Source of the DNA: Adiantum capillus-veneris
Taxonomy: Eukaryota > Streptophyta > Polypodiopsida > Polypodiales > Pteridaceae
NCBI GenBank assembly: GCA_014529385.2
Contig: CM043955.1
Span: 140,434,206 to 140,498,205 of the forward strand
Direction: 5' to 3'
Length of the DNA stretch: 64,000 nucleotides
Part shown: piece by piece, positions 51,900 to 63,238 of the stretch
Position numbering within the stretch: position 1 is the first letter of the stretch
Layout: every line of letters starts with the position of its first letter
The notes under the pieces: model-generated
The model's database searches: none
Told to the model about the DNA's origin: nothing
Seen by the model: the letters and a program-made list of their open reading frames with translations, nothing else
Program-made: the position numbers and the translations under genes

Positions 51900-54370
51900 T
51901 CATGTCCTCAAGGCATGGCACTTCCCTATACTCTATGTGCCAGCTCTCGCTCACTGGATCCCTTTCATGGGGGATTTGTTACCATAAAAACTACATATAC
52001 AAGTGATCAAGGGTGGTTTGGCATAAATTGGCTGAGATCTAACATGCCCTTGATGAACAGACCCATGGTACACACAATTGTTATTGCTATTGTTATCGGC
52101 TCCTACTCACAAGACCATTGACTCGACCTACACATGGGTACCAACTCTGGCATGCTCTATACCTAAGGGATCAACCATGGAAAAATTATCATACCACGTA
52201 AGTGTAGGGGAGGGGGTAATTTCAAAAGGCTAGATAAGCGTGTAAGTTATGGGTAGGCTTTCAATAATTTCTCCTTCTAAACTTATAGGTAGGGAGGGTA
52301 GGATATAAGTCTCACTAAAGGGAGGAGGGGGAAAGGGGAAGGATAAGAGATAGAGATGTATTGGAAGGAAAGGAAGATTCATTTTTTCCATAAAGTTTGT
52401 CAATAATGTGTATCTGCATTGATTTTTATAGACAGAGTGTTTGATAAGTACTTCAGATGTGAACATTGCTAGCACAATGTTTGTAATTCTCATATGATGT
52501 CTATTGAGGTTAGTCTTTGATATTACAAGACATAGACCCTTTCCACTTAAATCACCTCAAGTTTATATGTAGTCACATGCTACCATCGAGGATTACCTAA
52601 TGAATACATCTTGATTCTTGGCCTTCCTTATGATGTTAGGGTTGTTTGAGGCTTAAAAATAAGGAGGATCCCATCAAGATATATTGACATAAACTAGGGC
52701 TAAAAAAACATGAAAAGGATTTTTCTATACGACAGATTTAGTTATAGTGTATTTTCAAACAACTAATGAAACTTTACATAGAAGGTAGGGGTATAATAAA
52801 TTTTTCCACTACAACTCTTATGATTGTAAGAAGGGGGGTCAAAAATAACATATACTTGTCGTAAATAGGGTGTGCTATCTAAAACTCTCCACTCACAAGT
52901 GGCATGTCCTTTTCTACAGAAATGGATTCCACAGGGCTTTGTAAGCATATATTTGGTGCATCTCACAGGGCTTTGTAAGCATATATTTGGTGCATCTCCT
53001 CCTTGCAAGCGAACAAATCTAGAGGGACAGAGACATGACCCAAGGCCAACACGAAAGGAGACTGCTCTCTACATGTCAATGGATCTCTCCACTGCATAGC
53101 CTACTTCTCATATGAGAAACTGTGTCACTGCATGATCACTCAAAGACTTTGAAAGGTTTCCTTGATGAGAAAACTACACCCAAGATGGATCACGAATGAT
53201 TGCTCTTGCTGCCCAAAAAAAATGCTAGGGGGAAATGCCAGCTAGGAAGAGACCTCTTATTTGCCTACCAACTGGGTCAATCTGCACCGTAGGGGTTGTC
53301 CCATGAGGGCACCCCCTATTGGGCTGAATTGCAATATCCAAGAGTGGTACCCCCTACTCCCTATATAGGGCCATATCCAAGCTTCCTTTGACCCACTCCT
53401 CAAGCCCCACCACATGAATAAAATAGGAAAAATTAAGGAAATGGAGGAAGAAATAGATAGTATGACCATCAAGCTGCCCTTGACCCACTCCTCAAGCCCC
53501 ACGACATGGATAAAATAGGTAAAAATAAGGAAATGGAGGAGAAATATATAGTATGACCACGAAGGGCTCAAGGAAAAATAGGTTAAGTTTGGGATATTAT
53601 ATACAATGCCTACATGAGCCTATATGGCCATGGAAAGAGCTAAAAACCCAAAGGTACACATAGCAACAAAATATCGACATGAGAAAACTACGAGGTTAGA
53701 GAAACTTTAACAAGATCCTACTTTCATAGGAGAGGATTTTGAATCCAACAATTGCACGTTAACAATGGATTTGAGCAAACAAATTAGTTAAAGGGAAACT
53801 ACACTATAGGAATCAAAGAAAGATTACGGAGATTAGGTTTAAATCAAGAAAATATAACCCAAGAAAACCACTACAAAACAAACGATAACTAGGGTACTCA
53901 TACGTGAAAAAGGATAAGATCAGCCATAGCCACAATCATTCATCGTCGAATATGCTCTAAGTAGGCTTAAGAGCACTATGATGACAAGGCCAAAAGATGC
54001 AGTCTCACCAACTTTGGATTTAGTATTGCACATATGAGAGTAAGGGTGCATTCAGACAGCCACCCATAATGTACACAGATGTTTCCAACATAATGCCATT
54101 ATAACAAGATAGCCCTCAACAAAACACAAATCTATAGCTTGTGTAACAACAAATTCCCAAAGCCCATATGGCTTATCCCATTGGCTACTCAGTGGTGGCA
54201 TCAAGGGTACGAAGCCATGCTTATGATCCACATTGAAAAGTGGGTGGACATCCTTCTCGTCCAAGGGGGAGGCTACGCTCATCGCTATGGTAGGTTCGGA
54301 CAATGCTTGGCTTAATTTTATGCCAACGCACATGCACACCTGTTTGCCACGCTTGTTCTAGAAAAATGAA
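51900..54370. other. Unassigned sequence with local duplications
   Basis: No gene recognised. A ~42-bp duplication carrying GCTTTGTAAGCATATATTTG occurs at about 52932-52998, and a ~92-bp one (TTGACCCACTCCTCAAGCCCC at 53388 and 53480) at about 53384-53567. Confidence 0.55.
53384..53567. repeat. Tandem duplication, ~92-bp unit, two copies
   Basis: Two collinear copies with a few differences, both including ATAAAATAGG and AAGGAAATGGAGG. Confidence 0.85.
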
Positions 54371-54374
54371 ATGT

Positions 54375-55736
54375 CCAAACACAGGTTTTTCTCTCAATTG
54401 CGAAGGCTTGACGGATCTTGTTAGAGCTTTGGCAACAAAAAAATGGCTATTGGACCTTAGCCTAGTCTCTGATTTCATTTGCCTTCAAGAGCTTAAGTCT
54501 TCCAACAGACCTTTGGAGGTAAATCTAAAAAAACTCAGCTCTAAGCATGTAGGGTTTTCAATTGATCATTCTGCAGGAAAAGGTGGGGTTGCAATTGGAC
54601 TAGTACAGAAATATGCAGAGTAAATCTCAGAGGTGAAATATTCTGAAAGGAACAATTGGGTTGCAATTTCTCTCAAAGCTCCTTTTACCTACACTCTTGT
54701 TAATCAAACTCTGTATCTTGACAGGTGAGCCAATTGGCAAGAGATTTCTAACCCTGTTGTACTGCTAGGTGACTTTAACATGGTAGAAACTGTAAAAGAC
54801 AGATGGATGCAAAAAGGCCAATGCCTATTTGGAAAAGAAAGAGAGGGTTGGGATGACATGATCAACAAGCTTGACTTGTTGGATGCATCAAAAAATTGTG
54901 GGTGCACTTGGAGCAACAAGTATGAGTGGTTCATGCTATAGGCTTGCTTCATGCTATAGGCTTGCAAGGTTAGACATAGTTTACATGCCGGTCAATTTGC
55001 TTCAGGAACATTGGCATGTAGAATGTAAGTCAGATTCTTATTTTCTACCCTCTGATCACAAACAAGTGCTTTTTGATTTTAATAGAGCAGACAGTAGCTA
55101 TAGAGCTGGTTGGGTCCATTTAGACCAATCACTGCTTAAATTGAAATATATAAGAGATAAAATCCAATGCATTTTTTGCTCTGACTTTGGTCCTGGCATT
55201 TCTGCTTTTTCTGCATGGGAAAAATCTGTCAAGAAAATTCAGCAGCTTCTTCTCTCTTATAAAAAAATAGCTAAAGCGACCACGGCTAAGAGGATAATGA
55301 TGATTGCTGTCCAAATTCTTCAACTTGAAGGAAAGCTCAATTACTCAGATCCTCCTACTTCTGAACTTCTAAACTTGAGAGAAAGTCTTAGGCAGGAAGA
55401 GCTCCTAGAAGCTAGTGGTACCCTTGTCTATACTAGAGAATTTTGGGCTGGAAAGCTGGACAGACCTTCAAAAAATATGTTTACCTTACTCAAAAAGAAA
55501 AAGGCTAAAGAGATTATTCCCTTTGTGAAAGATGATACTGGTGTCCTAGCTAGCTCTCATGCAAAAAATATAAAAATTGCCCATAAGTTCTTCTCCAACA
55601 TATTCTCTGATCCCCCTAAGAGAAATAGGGCTATTCAGGAAGCTAGAGCTCAGACAGCTCTAAAGAGGAAGGAGACTATCTCGTCTCAAGCTGCTAAGCT
55701 CCTGGATCAACCCATTTCTGAGGGGGTGTAGCAGGC
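54375..55736 (+). pseudogene. L1-type LINE, endonuclease part (interrupted)
   Basis: APE-type endonuclease motifs occur in order: ICLQEL (catalytic Glu, about 54477), LLGDFNM (about 54764), RLDIVYMP (about 54967) and SDH (55051-55059). The 54871-55731 frame continues into the linker before RT and is cut by gypsy element E at GGGGG. Stops occur near 54621 and 54725, and a short duplication at about 54932-54966 (ATGCTATAGGCTTGC twice) disturbs the frame. Plant LINEs of this kind nick the target and reverse-transcribe their own RNA. The RT resumes at 63239. Confidence 0.88.
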
Positions 55737-56282
55737 TACAATGTCACTTTCACAGGACACTCAGTTAGTACGGTTGGTTTGGCTTGGTTCACACTAGTCG
55801 GACTCTGTGGGCTGGGCTGGGCAGTGACACGTGGCCGGATACGGACGGTGGTCTAGTGGACATCATGGCCAGGTCACCACCACCACTCACTTTGGAGATT
55901 GGCTTAGGTGGCTGACATTTATGAGCCGTTGGGTCATTATCATCATGGGCTTCACCTTTGGTCCAACATCGTCGTCGAGAGCAGCGAGTCTTGCATAGAG
56001 CACTGCTTCACCATCCCTGCACATCTGAGCCTCGACACCCCCATTTGTACCTATGAGTCCTGGGCTGGAGCTTAGTGTGCTGCCACGCCAGAGTCTGTAC
56101 ATGGTTCTTTGAGCTAGTCGAGTCCACATGTTCTGGTCCACTGTTGTGTCTCTGTTGTTATCCATTGTTTCTGTGTTTCATTCTGTTTGAGAGAGTTTCC
56201 ATTTGTTTGAGTGAGATTGTCACGCACATTGCACTGAGGGGCATCCACACTGTAGAGAGCACGACACATTATCCGCGCTACA
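55737..56282 (+). repeat. 5' LTR of gypsy element E
   Basis: TGTAGCAGGCTACAATG to CCGCGCTACA. It lacks a ~10-bp GGACGGACTC duplication present in the right LTR. Confidence 0.92.
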
Positions 56283-56292
56283 GGTGCTCTCA

Positions 56293-56312
56293 TTTTGGCG
56301 ATCACGGTGGGA
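56293..56312 (+). other. Candidate primer binding site of element E
   Basis: TTTTGGCGATCACGGTGGGA lies about ten bases after the LTR. The form resembles gypsy primer sites beginning TGGCG, but I cannot assign the tRNA. Confidence 0.4.
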
Positions 56313-56349
56313 CCTCAATTGAAGTCTCACTCTCTGTTGAGTACAAGTG

Positions 56350-56640
56350 AAGCAGCTAGCTGGTTTTTCTTCGTCTCGCTTGTGCTGGTCTGGTCCAGTT
56401 TCACCCTAGACAGCTTAATCTAGCTGGTCTAGTCTCTCACCTTGCTGGTCCAGTCCTCTCTCGCCCTGGTCCACCCAGTCCTCGTCTTGGTCTAGTCCTC
56501 CTCGTCCCTCGTCTAGTCCTTCTCGTCTTGGTCCAGGCCAGTTGGTCTAGTCACTCGCCTAGTCTAGTAGAGTCTAGTCCACTGTTCAACCACGTGAAGT
56601 TCTTCTTACCCAAAGCTTGGTTGGGGTGGTGGTTACTGCA
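56350..56640 (+). repeat. Element E leader with CTGGTC(T/C)AGTC repeats
   Basis: A degenerate 10-12-bp unit (CTGGTCTAGTC and variants with CTCGTC) recurs more than ten times in the untranslated leader before gag. Confidence 0.7.
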
Positions 56641-58440
56641 TGACACATACAAGGCGATCATTAGAGCGTCAAAGCGCACTATTGAGCCCCCAGAAGTACT
56701 ACCACAGACGACGCCAACCTTTGGTACCCAGTAGAAGTATATTAACACCATCACCCATACCTACACATACAGCTCCCTCCATTCCTTCAACCGGTTCTGC
56801 ATCCTCCTCCAGGTCACCTTCTCCGGTAAGGCTCTCCCCCATTTTGTTACAGCAAGCTAGTGAGCAACAGGCTCAGGAGCAAGAGGCCATGGAGGAGCTC
56901 ACTAGTGTTCTGGCCAAGGTGAACATCAAGTTCCCTACCTTCAAGGGTCTCTCCACAGAGGATGCTGATGACCATGCTCGGAGGTTTGTTTCTCTTTGCA
57001 GAGGTCGTGGCCTCAATAGAGAAGACGCCTACCTTGTGCTCTTTCCGTCCACCTTGGATGGTCTTGCAGATAAATGGTACAGTCAGTTTGCTGAAAACCA
57101 CTTTGCTACTTGGACTATGTTAAGACAGTAGTTCTGTGAAGCTTTCCGACCTGGGGATTATCAAGAAAAGATTCTAGATGAGTTGGCCAACCTGTTGCTC
57201 CAGCCCAAGGAGACATTTTCCGAGCTCATGACCAGAACAAAGTCCCTGGTCGCCAAGCTGCCTCAGCAACCAGGAGAATTTATGGTGAAGAAGTGGGTAG
57301 AGAAGGCTCTGCCTAAGACTTCTCAACAAAAGCTTAGAGAAAGTCTCCGTCCTGAAGCCAGTCTGGAGGACTTTGTTGCTACTGCTACTAGAATAGAGGG
57401 AGCTAGGAAGCTGTTCACTGACTCTCCTCAGGTAGAAACTGCCCCTGTACTCGTGGACAGTCCATCAGACCCCTTGACTTCTTTACGCTGGGAACTGGAA
57501 GCCCTAAAGTTACAGTGGGCCCTTCAAGAAGAGAGATCCTTCTCTCTTAGACAGGAGAAGCCCCCAAATCAAGAGGCTTATGATCAACTTAAAAGAGAGC
57601 TAGAAGAGCTCAGAGGCTTATGATTAACTTAAAAGAGAGCTAGAAGAGCTCAGGTCTCAGCAGGAGACTAAGGCTATGGTATGGTGTAGCTCATGTCGAT
57701 CTCCAGGGCTTCTTCTCAGGACTGCCCACTTCGAGCTTACTGCCATTTCTGCGAGAAGCCTGGCCATGATGACAAAGAGTGCTATTATCTGAAGGGAATG
57801 CGGCAACTACAACAGAGCCTCACCCCCAACCTTCAACAAGGGTTGACACCTACATCCAACATGGTTTCACCCTATGGTCATCAACACCTCCTATGCAAGG
57901 TATGCACAACTTCGCATCTCCCAATTTTTATCATGCTAATGCTCCCTCAACCCCTCAGAGCTTCTACACGTCACCCTCAAACTCCATGCAACAACCACCT
58001 CGTCCGCCGTTCCGTCCCTCCAATCGGCCCATTTTATGATACAGATGTGGAGAGTATGGGCATTATCAGAGCAAATGCCCTCTGCCAGAAGGCTCTCCTC
58101 TGTGCCAACTTTGCCCTGAGGCTCAGGATCACTACACTAAGGATTGTCCAAAACAACGCGCCTCTACCTCTGCGAGCCCAAGTCAGAGCCAACCTGAATT
58201 CACCTTTCCCAAGATCAATTTGATAGCAGTTAGTACCAACCCCAAGCCACCACTTTCTGCCCATATGATTGCCTCTCAAGACAAGTTGCAGCTCGTGTCC
58301 TCACACGAGCTCAAAGGGCAGCCCTCGGCCTCAATCTTTCAGCAGGTACAACCCTTTCCTCCCCAATGCCTACACCTCCTCCAGCAGCTGACAAGCCATT
58401 TCCTAGTGCTAAGAAAGGATCTTTTACTATGCTCTCCGAT
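56640..58440 (+). pseudogene. Element E gag, decayed
   Basis: The capsid-type gag (Retrotrans_gag style) runs from about 56847: KFPTFKGLSTEDADDHARRF, then LDGLADKWYSQF, with a TAG at 57129 (a Trp codon is likely) before FCEAFRPGDYQEK. A helical region with Glu/Leu heptads ends at 57623, where a 40-bp tandem duplication shifts frame. Zinc knuckles follow: CHFCEKPGHDDKEC (57741-57782), a partial C-X4-H-X4-C (near 58045) and CQLCPEAQDHYTKDC (near 58097). The last part leads into the MULE target site at 58452. Confidence 0.85.
57574..57653 (+). repeat. 40-bp tandem duplication in element E gag
   Basis: AGGCTTATGATCAACTTAAA at 57574 repeats at 57614 with one change. Forty is not a multiple of three, so the second copy introduces an immediate stop. 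Confidence 0.92.
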
Positions 58441-58708
58441 ATTGATGGGGCTTTCTTAGAAGTTAGGTCTTCGAGCGAGCTTTAGAGCGAGCTTTTTTTT
58501 TTTTTTTTTTGAGGGCCACCTTTCCCACCTCCCCTTCCTTCTCTCGCCGCCCATGTGCTTCCTCCTCTTCCCTTCCTCCTCCTCCTCAGCCTCCTCTTTC
58601 AACATCCTCCCTCTAGTCCACTCTCTCCCTCCATGTCCTCTAGCCGCCCTACTTTCCTCCAATCACTCTCTCTCCATCTTCTCTTGCCTTCCTCAATATC
58701 CCCTACCA

Positions 58709-58710
<2 letters not shown>

Positions 58711-58745
<35 letters not shown>

Positions 58746-58817
58746 CCCTCTATTCCTCTCCGTCTCCCTTTGTCTACCTATTATTCCCCTCTCCCACTCT
58801 CCTTCTCTTGCTCTCTC

Positions 58818-58878
<61 letters not shown>

Positions 58879-59008
58879 CCCTTTCCATCCTCTTAACTCG
58901 CCTCTCCCCCTCCCTCTCACTCTCTATCTCTCTCTTACTCTTTCCCTTTCAGCTCTCTCTGCCTTGTACTTCTCTCTTTGTCTCCCTCTTCCTCCCTCCC
59001 TCCCCCCC

Positions 59009-59053
<45 letters not shown>

Positions 59054-59068
59054 CTCTCTGATCCTTTT
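58711..59068. repeat. Pyrimidine-rich block with (CT)n and (CA)n arrays
   Basis: CT arrays at about 58711-58742, 58821-58875 and 59011-59026, a CA array at about 59027-59050, and CT-rich spacers. Leu-Ser-Pro frames here are artefacts. Confidence 0.9.
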
Positions 59069-59362
59069 TTACTTGGAGGAGAGAAAAACATCCGCATTCT
59101 CAACTCAATCATTCAATGTTCCATCTTACAAAAATAAAATCGAACCCTTTTTTATATTGCATCCATAACTTGATATTATTGGGTTAACTAACACTTCAAT
59201 TTAACACAAAAAACCAAAACAAAACCATTTCATCTTGACCCTATCAAACATACATCCATGAGTCATAAAATAAATTTATTTGTTTCAATGGGAAAGCTCT
59301 AACGTCGGATAGATTCCTTGACAAAGTACGGCAATGCTTGCTAGCCGCTTCAAAGTGAGAGG

Positions 59363-59365
<3 letters not shown>

Positions 59366-59418
<53 letters not shown>

Positions 59419-59518
59419 CACACCAAAAGGATATGACGTGCATGCGAGAAGGCGAGAGCTCGAGATGATGTGCATACGAGATGCGAGGTTTCTACATTCG
59501 AGAAAAGACCGAGAAGCC

Positions 59519-59577
<59 letters not shown>

Positions 59578-59650
59578 TTACTCTAAGATATCGCTAGTGC
59601 TTGATTTTTATTTTTAAAGACCCAATTCAAGGCCATAGAGAAAGAGAGAG

Positions 59651-59688
<38 letters not shown>

Positions 59689-59800
59689 ATGGATAGAGGG
59701 GGGAGAGGAGGGGGGGGGGGGGGTTTGAGAAAGAGAGACAGAGAGAGAGTTTGGGGAGGGGATGGGCTGAGGGGGGACGGGGGGGGGGGGAGGCTACTCT
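59366..59800. repeat. Purine-rich block with (GA)n arrays and G runs
   Basis: GA arrays at about 59366-59414, 59525-59573 and 59657-59683, then G runs near 59711-59723 and 59779-59790. It is broadly complementary to the pyrimidine block in the other half of the element. Confidence 0.9.
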
Positions 59801-60008
59801 GCTGGAGGGAGAGGCGGCAATGGACGGTGGTAGTAGGAGTAGGGGTGGCACATGGTGGTAGTAAGTTAGAACCACCAACAAGTAGTGGTTGGCTAGGGTG
59901 GTGGTGGTGATGGTTGCTAAGTGGCGGCAATGGGCGGTAGTGGTGGTGGATGAAAAAAAAAGCTCGCTCCATCGAGCTCGCTCCGTAACCGCCCCCCTTT
60001 CTTAGAAG

Positions 60009-60571
60009 CAGTTGCTGACTTACAAAAGATCAAGGAAACTGAGAAGACACTGATCCCAAGAGAAAAACCTACAGCAGAGACTATATTGAAGAATACCTTT
60101 CAGCAAGTGTCATTGTATGACATGCTTCGACTTGATGCAAATTTTCGAAGTGACACCCTTGCCATCATTCGATCTCTGTACCCTGGTGCAGGGTCTAGTG
60201 GCGGGCACCTCCCAGTGCAGCCCTCCGAATCCTACATGATATCCTATCCCGAAGCTTCACTTACTGATTACAAGAGTCCGCGTCTAACCGTTTCTATTAT
60301 GAGCCGCGAATTCTCAAGGGTCATAGTAGATGGTGGGTCGGGTATCAACCTGATGCCTGAATTCACTATGCTGGCATTGGGTCTCCAGCCCACTAGGCCT
60401 ACCCCATTCACAATGACTTTGGCCGACCAGAGAACTGTCTACCCCTTGGGCATTGTAGAAAAGGTGCCTCTGCAGATTCAAGATTTCACATTCAGCTTGG
60501 ATTTTGTGGTGGTTCGCCTTCCCCAGGTAGAAGTCGGCTTCCCATTGCTCATTGGCAGACCATGGCTATGA
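60009..60571 (+). pseudogene. Element E aspartic protease
   Basis: Open from the right MULE boundary through a ~75-codon lead-in (LYDMLRLDANFRSD) to the retropepsin core: VIVDGGSGINLMP (Asp at 60329-60331, DGG-type active site) and the C-terminal motif LLIGRPWL (about 60545-60568), then a stop. The domain itself looks undamaged; only its link to gag is cut. DGG in place of DSG/DTG is shared with element C. Confidence 0.85.
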
Positions 60572-61060
60572 CACACGAAAGCACTACATGATTGGGGAAA
60601 CGATGCAATGTGGATACGAACCCCTGGCTCCCCAATGCAACCGATTCGCCTTGAAGGCGGAATGGATCCGGTGGTGCATCATAGTTCCCTGTCCATGGAG
60701 TCCGATCCCGAACTGGAACAACCTACTCCGTCGGATGGGTCAAATGAAGACTTGCTGGAGTGGTTGGAGGCTACCAAATCTATGCCTTGTTATGGAGTCT
60801 CTATTCACTCTTTGCCTGAAGGAACACCCTCTTCAAATGATTCCACAGCAACTCAATCTAATGTGCCACCTGAGCCTATAAAGAAGCATAAAAGCAGTAA
60901 GAAATCTCTTCTACAGCAGTTCACTCCCCTTCAAACATCAACCCCTTTGGTGTCTGCTTCTCAGACCAGAACAAAGCTCTCCTCTGTGTCTAGCAAACTC
61001 CCTTCACCGAACCCGTCCTGCAAAATGAATTCCAAGATCATGATATCTCTCTTCTCATGA
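60572..61060 (+). pseudogene. Element E post-protease region
   Basis: After a stop or shift near 60571 a Ser/Pro/Thr-rich frame (60608-61060) continues for about 150 codons with no catalytic motif. In an autonomous gypsy element RT would begin here. Confidence 0.5.
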
Positions 61061-61080
61061 TAGCTGTGTGCTCTTTATTT

Positions 61081-61735
61081 GCACCCTACCCATCACCCTA
61101 CCCTTCCCATCTCCCCCTCACCCTCGAGCTAATCCCTCCCCCTCCCCTCGCCCTACCCTCCCCCTCTCCCCCTCGCCCTCTCCCCTACCCTCACCCTCGA
61201 GCTAATCCCTCAACCTCCCCTCGCCCTACCCTCCCCCTCTCCCCCTCGCCCTCGCCCCTACCCTCGCCCTCGCCCCCCTTTCCCCCTCGCCCCTCGCCCC
61301 TAGCCCCTAGCCTCTAGTCCCTCGCCCCTAGTCCCTAGCCCCTAGTCCCTTGCCCTTGGCCCCTGGTCCCTAGTCCCTAGTCCCTAGTCCCTAGTCCCTA
61401 GCCCCTCGCCCGTGGCCCCTGGTCCCTAGTCCCTAGTCCCTAGTCCCTAGTCCCTAGTCCCTAGCCCCTCGCCCGTGGTCCCTGGCCCCTAGCCCCTAGC
61501 CCCTAGTCCCTAGCCCCTCGCCTCTAGTCCCTAGCCCCTCGTCCCTAGTCCCTAGTCCCTTGCCCCTCGCCCCTAGTCCCTAGCCTCTAGTCCCTAGCCC
61601 CTAGCCCCTAGCCCCTTGCCCCTTGCCCCTAGCCCCTAGTCCCTAGTCCCTCGCCCCTCGCCCCTAGTCCCTAGCCCCTAGCCTCTAGTCCCTAGCCCCT
61701 CGCCCCTTCCCCCTCGCCCCTGCCCACCCCTGCCC
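61081..61735. repeat. C-rich minisatellite, CCCTAGT heptamers and variants
   Basis: The left part (to about 61310) contains two copies of a ~74-bp CCCTCGAGCTAATCC... unit. The right part is built of CCCTAGT, CCCCTAG and CCCTCGC units. On the minus strand this reads (ACTAGGG)n, a G-quadruplex-capable array two bases away from the plant telomere unit TTTAGGG. Pro-rich frames are artefacts. Confidence 0.92.
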
Positions 61736-61787
61736 TATCTAATAAACCCAGCCTCAACAGCAACCGCTTCTGCCTCAGCAGATGATT

Positions 61788-62137
61788 TCTCGTGGCGGAA
61801 CCGGCCACTACGCTACTCTCAGACGTCTAGGAATGGCTAGGAAGTATCTCTTCAAGGAGCCAATAGCTATGAAATGGCTGGAATGCCTTCGAGCACGTCT
61901 GATACAAGCTTTATGCCGATTGCAGCTTTGGCATCAGCCTTAGCATCAGCTCCTCCTCAACAAGAGAGATTGATGTTGGGCGAGAAGCTGTATCCACTTG
62001 TAGATCATTTAGTACAGGATCACGCAGGAAAAGTTACCGGCATGTTACTGGAGATGGATCAGCCAGAAGTTTTACATTTAATTGAATCTCCTAAGGCGCT
62101 GAACTTGATTCTTCCATCTTCAGAACCCACAGAGTAG
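61788..62137 (+). pseudogene. Captured poly(A)-binding protein C-terminus (MLLE/PABC domain)
   Basis: A frame from about 61798 (one TAG near 61837) to the stop at 62137 reads ALASALASAPPQQERLMLGE, LYPLVDHL, then KVTGMLLEMDQPEVLHLIES and LNLIL. This is the MLLE domain at the C-terminus of cytoplasmic PABP, a five-helix peptide-binding module that recruits PAM2-containing proteins in mRNA translation and decay. The preceding linker is Gln-rich, as in PABP. No RRM domains are present. It lies within the LTRs of element E, so it was carried by the retroelement and cannot be a host gene in place. The ORF ends at a natural-looking C-terminus. Confidence 0.85.
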
Positions 62138-62675
62138 GTATCAGAAACAAGAAACGGGATCATCTTCAGTAGCCTCAAGCTCCCTTTGCAACCCAAAAAT
62201 TCTCGTCAAGGAGTCTGCGTTTCATTCTACTTCGTGTCGAGAAGTCTGCATTTCAATCTTCTTTGTGAACCCTTCATGCTCTTCCTCAACAACTACGACT
62301 GGCCTCTGCAACTCCTTCAAGAGCCTCTCATATGCCTCCTTTAGAGCGACTACACTTCATTGGTTTTGAGCTTGAGAAGTGCCAAGAGTTTGCTGCAGCT
62401 CTTCACACTCTACTTGGAACTTCTTCAAATTCTTTGTCATCATCTCTGCATAAGAATCCGCCATCCTGTGTTGTGATCGAGCAAAGAAACCTCCTCCTCC
62501 AAAGTTGAATTCTCTTGCCAGCTGCAATCATTTCTTGCATGGGTGGGCCAAGCACCTGCTTCAAGAAAGATATACATGCAGTACCGATTGGTTTTATTTC
62601 ACATTTTTTCAGTATCTCCTAGTTTTTCAATATTTCCTCTCACCGAGACGGTGAGCGGTCTTGTGGCGGGCAACC
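62138..62675 (-). pseudogene. Antisense coiled-coil frame in element E 3' region
   Basis: On the minus strand, from about 62470 to 62150, the sequence reads as charged heptads (AEMMTKNLKKFQVECEELQQ, then ALKEAYERLLKELQ and FTKKIEMQTSRHE) with two or three stops. Some Tat/Ogre-group plant gypsy elements carry an antisense ORF near the 3' LTR, and this could be one. A second captured host fragment (a coiled-coil protein) is the alternative. Confidence 0.45.
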
Positions 62676-63233
62676 TGTAGCAGGCTACAGTGTCACTTTC
62701 ACAAGACACTCAGTTAGTACGGTTGGTCTGGCCTGGTTCACACTAGTCGGACTCTGGACGGACTCTGTGGGCTGGGCTGGGCAGTGACACGTGGCAGGAT
62801 ATGGACGGTGGTCTAGTGGACATTGTGGCCAGGTCACCACCACCACTCACTTTGGAGATTGGCTTAGGTGGCTGACATTTATGAGCCGTTGGGTCATTAT
62901 CATCATGGGCTTCACCTTTGGTCCAGCATCGTCGTTGAGAGCAGGAGTCTTGCACAGAGCACTGCTTCACCATCCCTGCACATCTGAGCCTCGACACCCC
63001 CATTTGTACCTGTGAGTCCTGGGCTGGAGCTGAGTGTGCTGCCACGCCAAAGTCTGTACATGGTTCTTTGAGCTAGTCGAGTCCACATGTTCTGGTCCAC
63101 TGTTGTGTCTCTGTTGTTATCCATTGTTTCTGTGTTTCATTCTGTTTGAGAGAGTTTCCATTTGTTTGAGTGAGATTGTCACGCACATTGCACTGAGGGG
63201 CACCATCACGCACGACACATTATCCGCGCTATA
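62676..63233 (+). repeat. 3' LTR of gypsy element E
   Basis: TGTAGCAGGCTACAGTG to CCGCGCTATA (terminal CA mutated to TA), followed by GGGGG and the resumed LINE. The 3' portion differs from the left LTR by a small rearrangement near 63202-63210. Confidence 0.92.
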
Positions 63234-63238
63234 GGGGG

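Larger units (their letters stand above)
58463..59997. mobile_element. Candidate Mutator-like (MULE) foldback element, non-autonomous
   Basis: 1535 bp flanked by an 11-bp duplication TTTCTTAGAAG (58452-58462 and 59998-60008), the TSD size of Mutator-like elements. The ends are inverted: each has two GAGCGAGCT blocks followed by an eight-or-more T run (left) or A run (right). The left half is C/T-rich with (CT)n arrays and the right half G/A-rich with (GA)n arrays, so the interior is also largely foldback. No transposase. It splits the gag-protease frame of gypsy element E. Confidence 0.75.
55737..63233 (+). mobile_element. Ty3/gypsy-type element E, gag-protease only, with captured PABP fragment
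   Basis: LTRs at 55737-56282 (546 bp) and 62676-63233 (558 bp), flanked by GGGGG on both sides (55732-55736 and 63234-63238) and lying inside a LINE whose frame matches on both sides. The interior holds gag with zinc knuckles, an aspartic protease with DGGSG and LIGRPW, a C-rich minisatellite, a PABP MLLE fragment and an antisense coiled-coil frame. RT, RNase H and integrase are absent. A candidate Mutator-like element (58463-59997) is inserted between gag and protease. Confidence 0.9.

Noticed and set aside
51900-52300. 3' LTR of copia D
   Set aside because: A purine tract is present near 52203, but the following sequence does not match the presumed 5' LTR at 47106-47303.
61057-61317. Pro-rich frame
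   Set aside because: Translation of the C-rich minisatellite, inside a retroelement.
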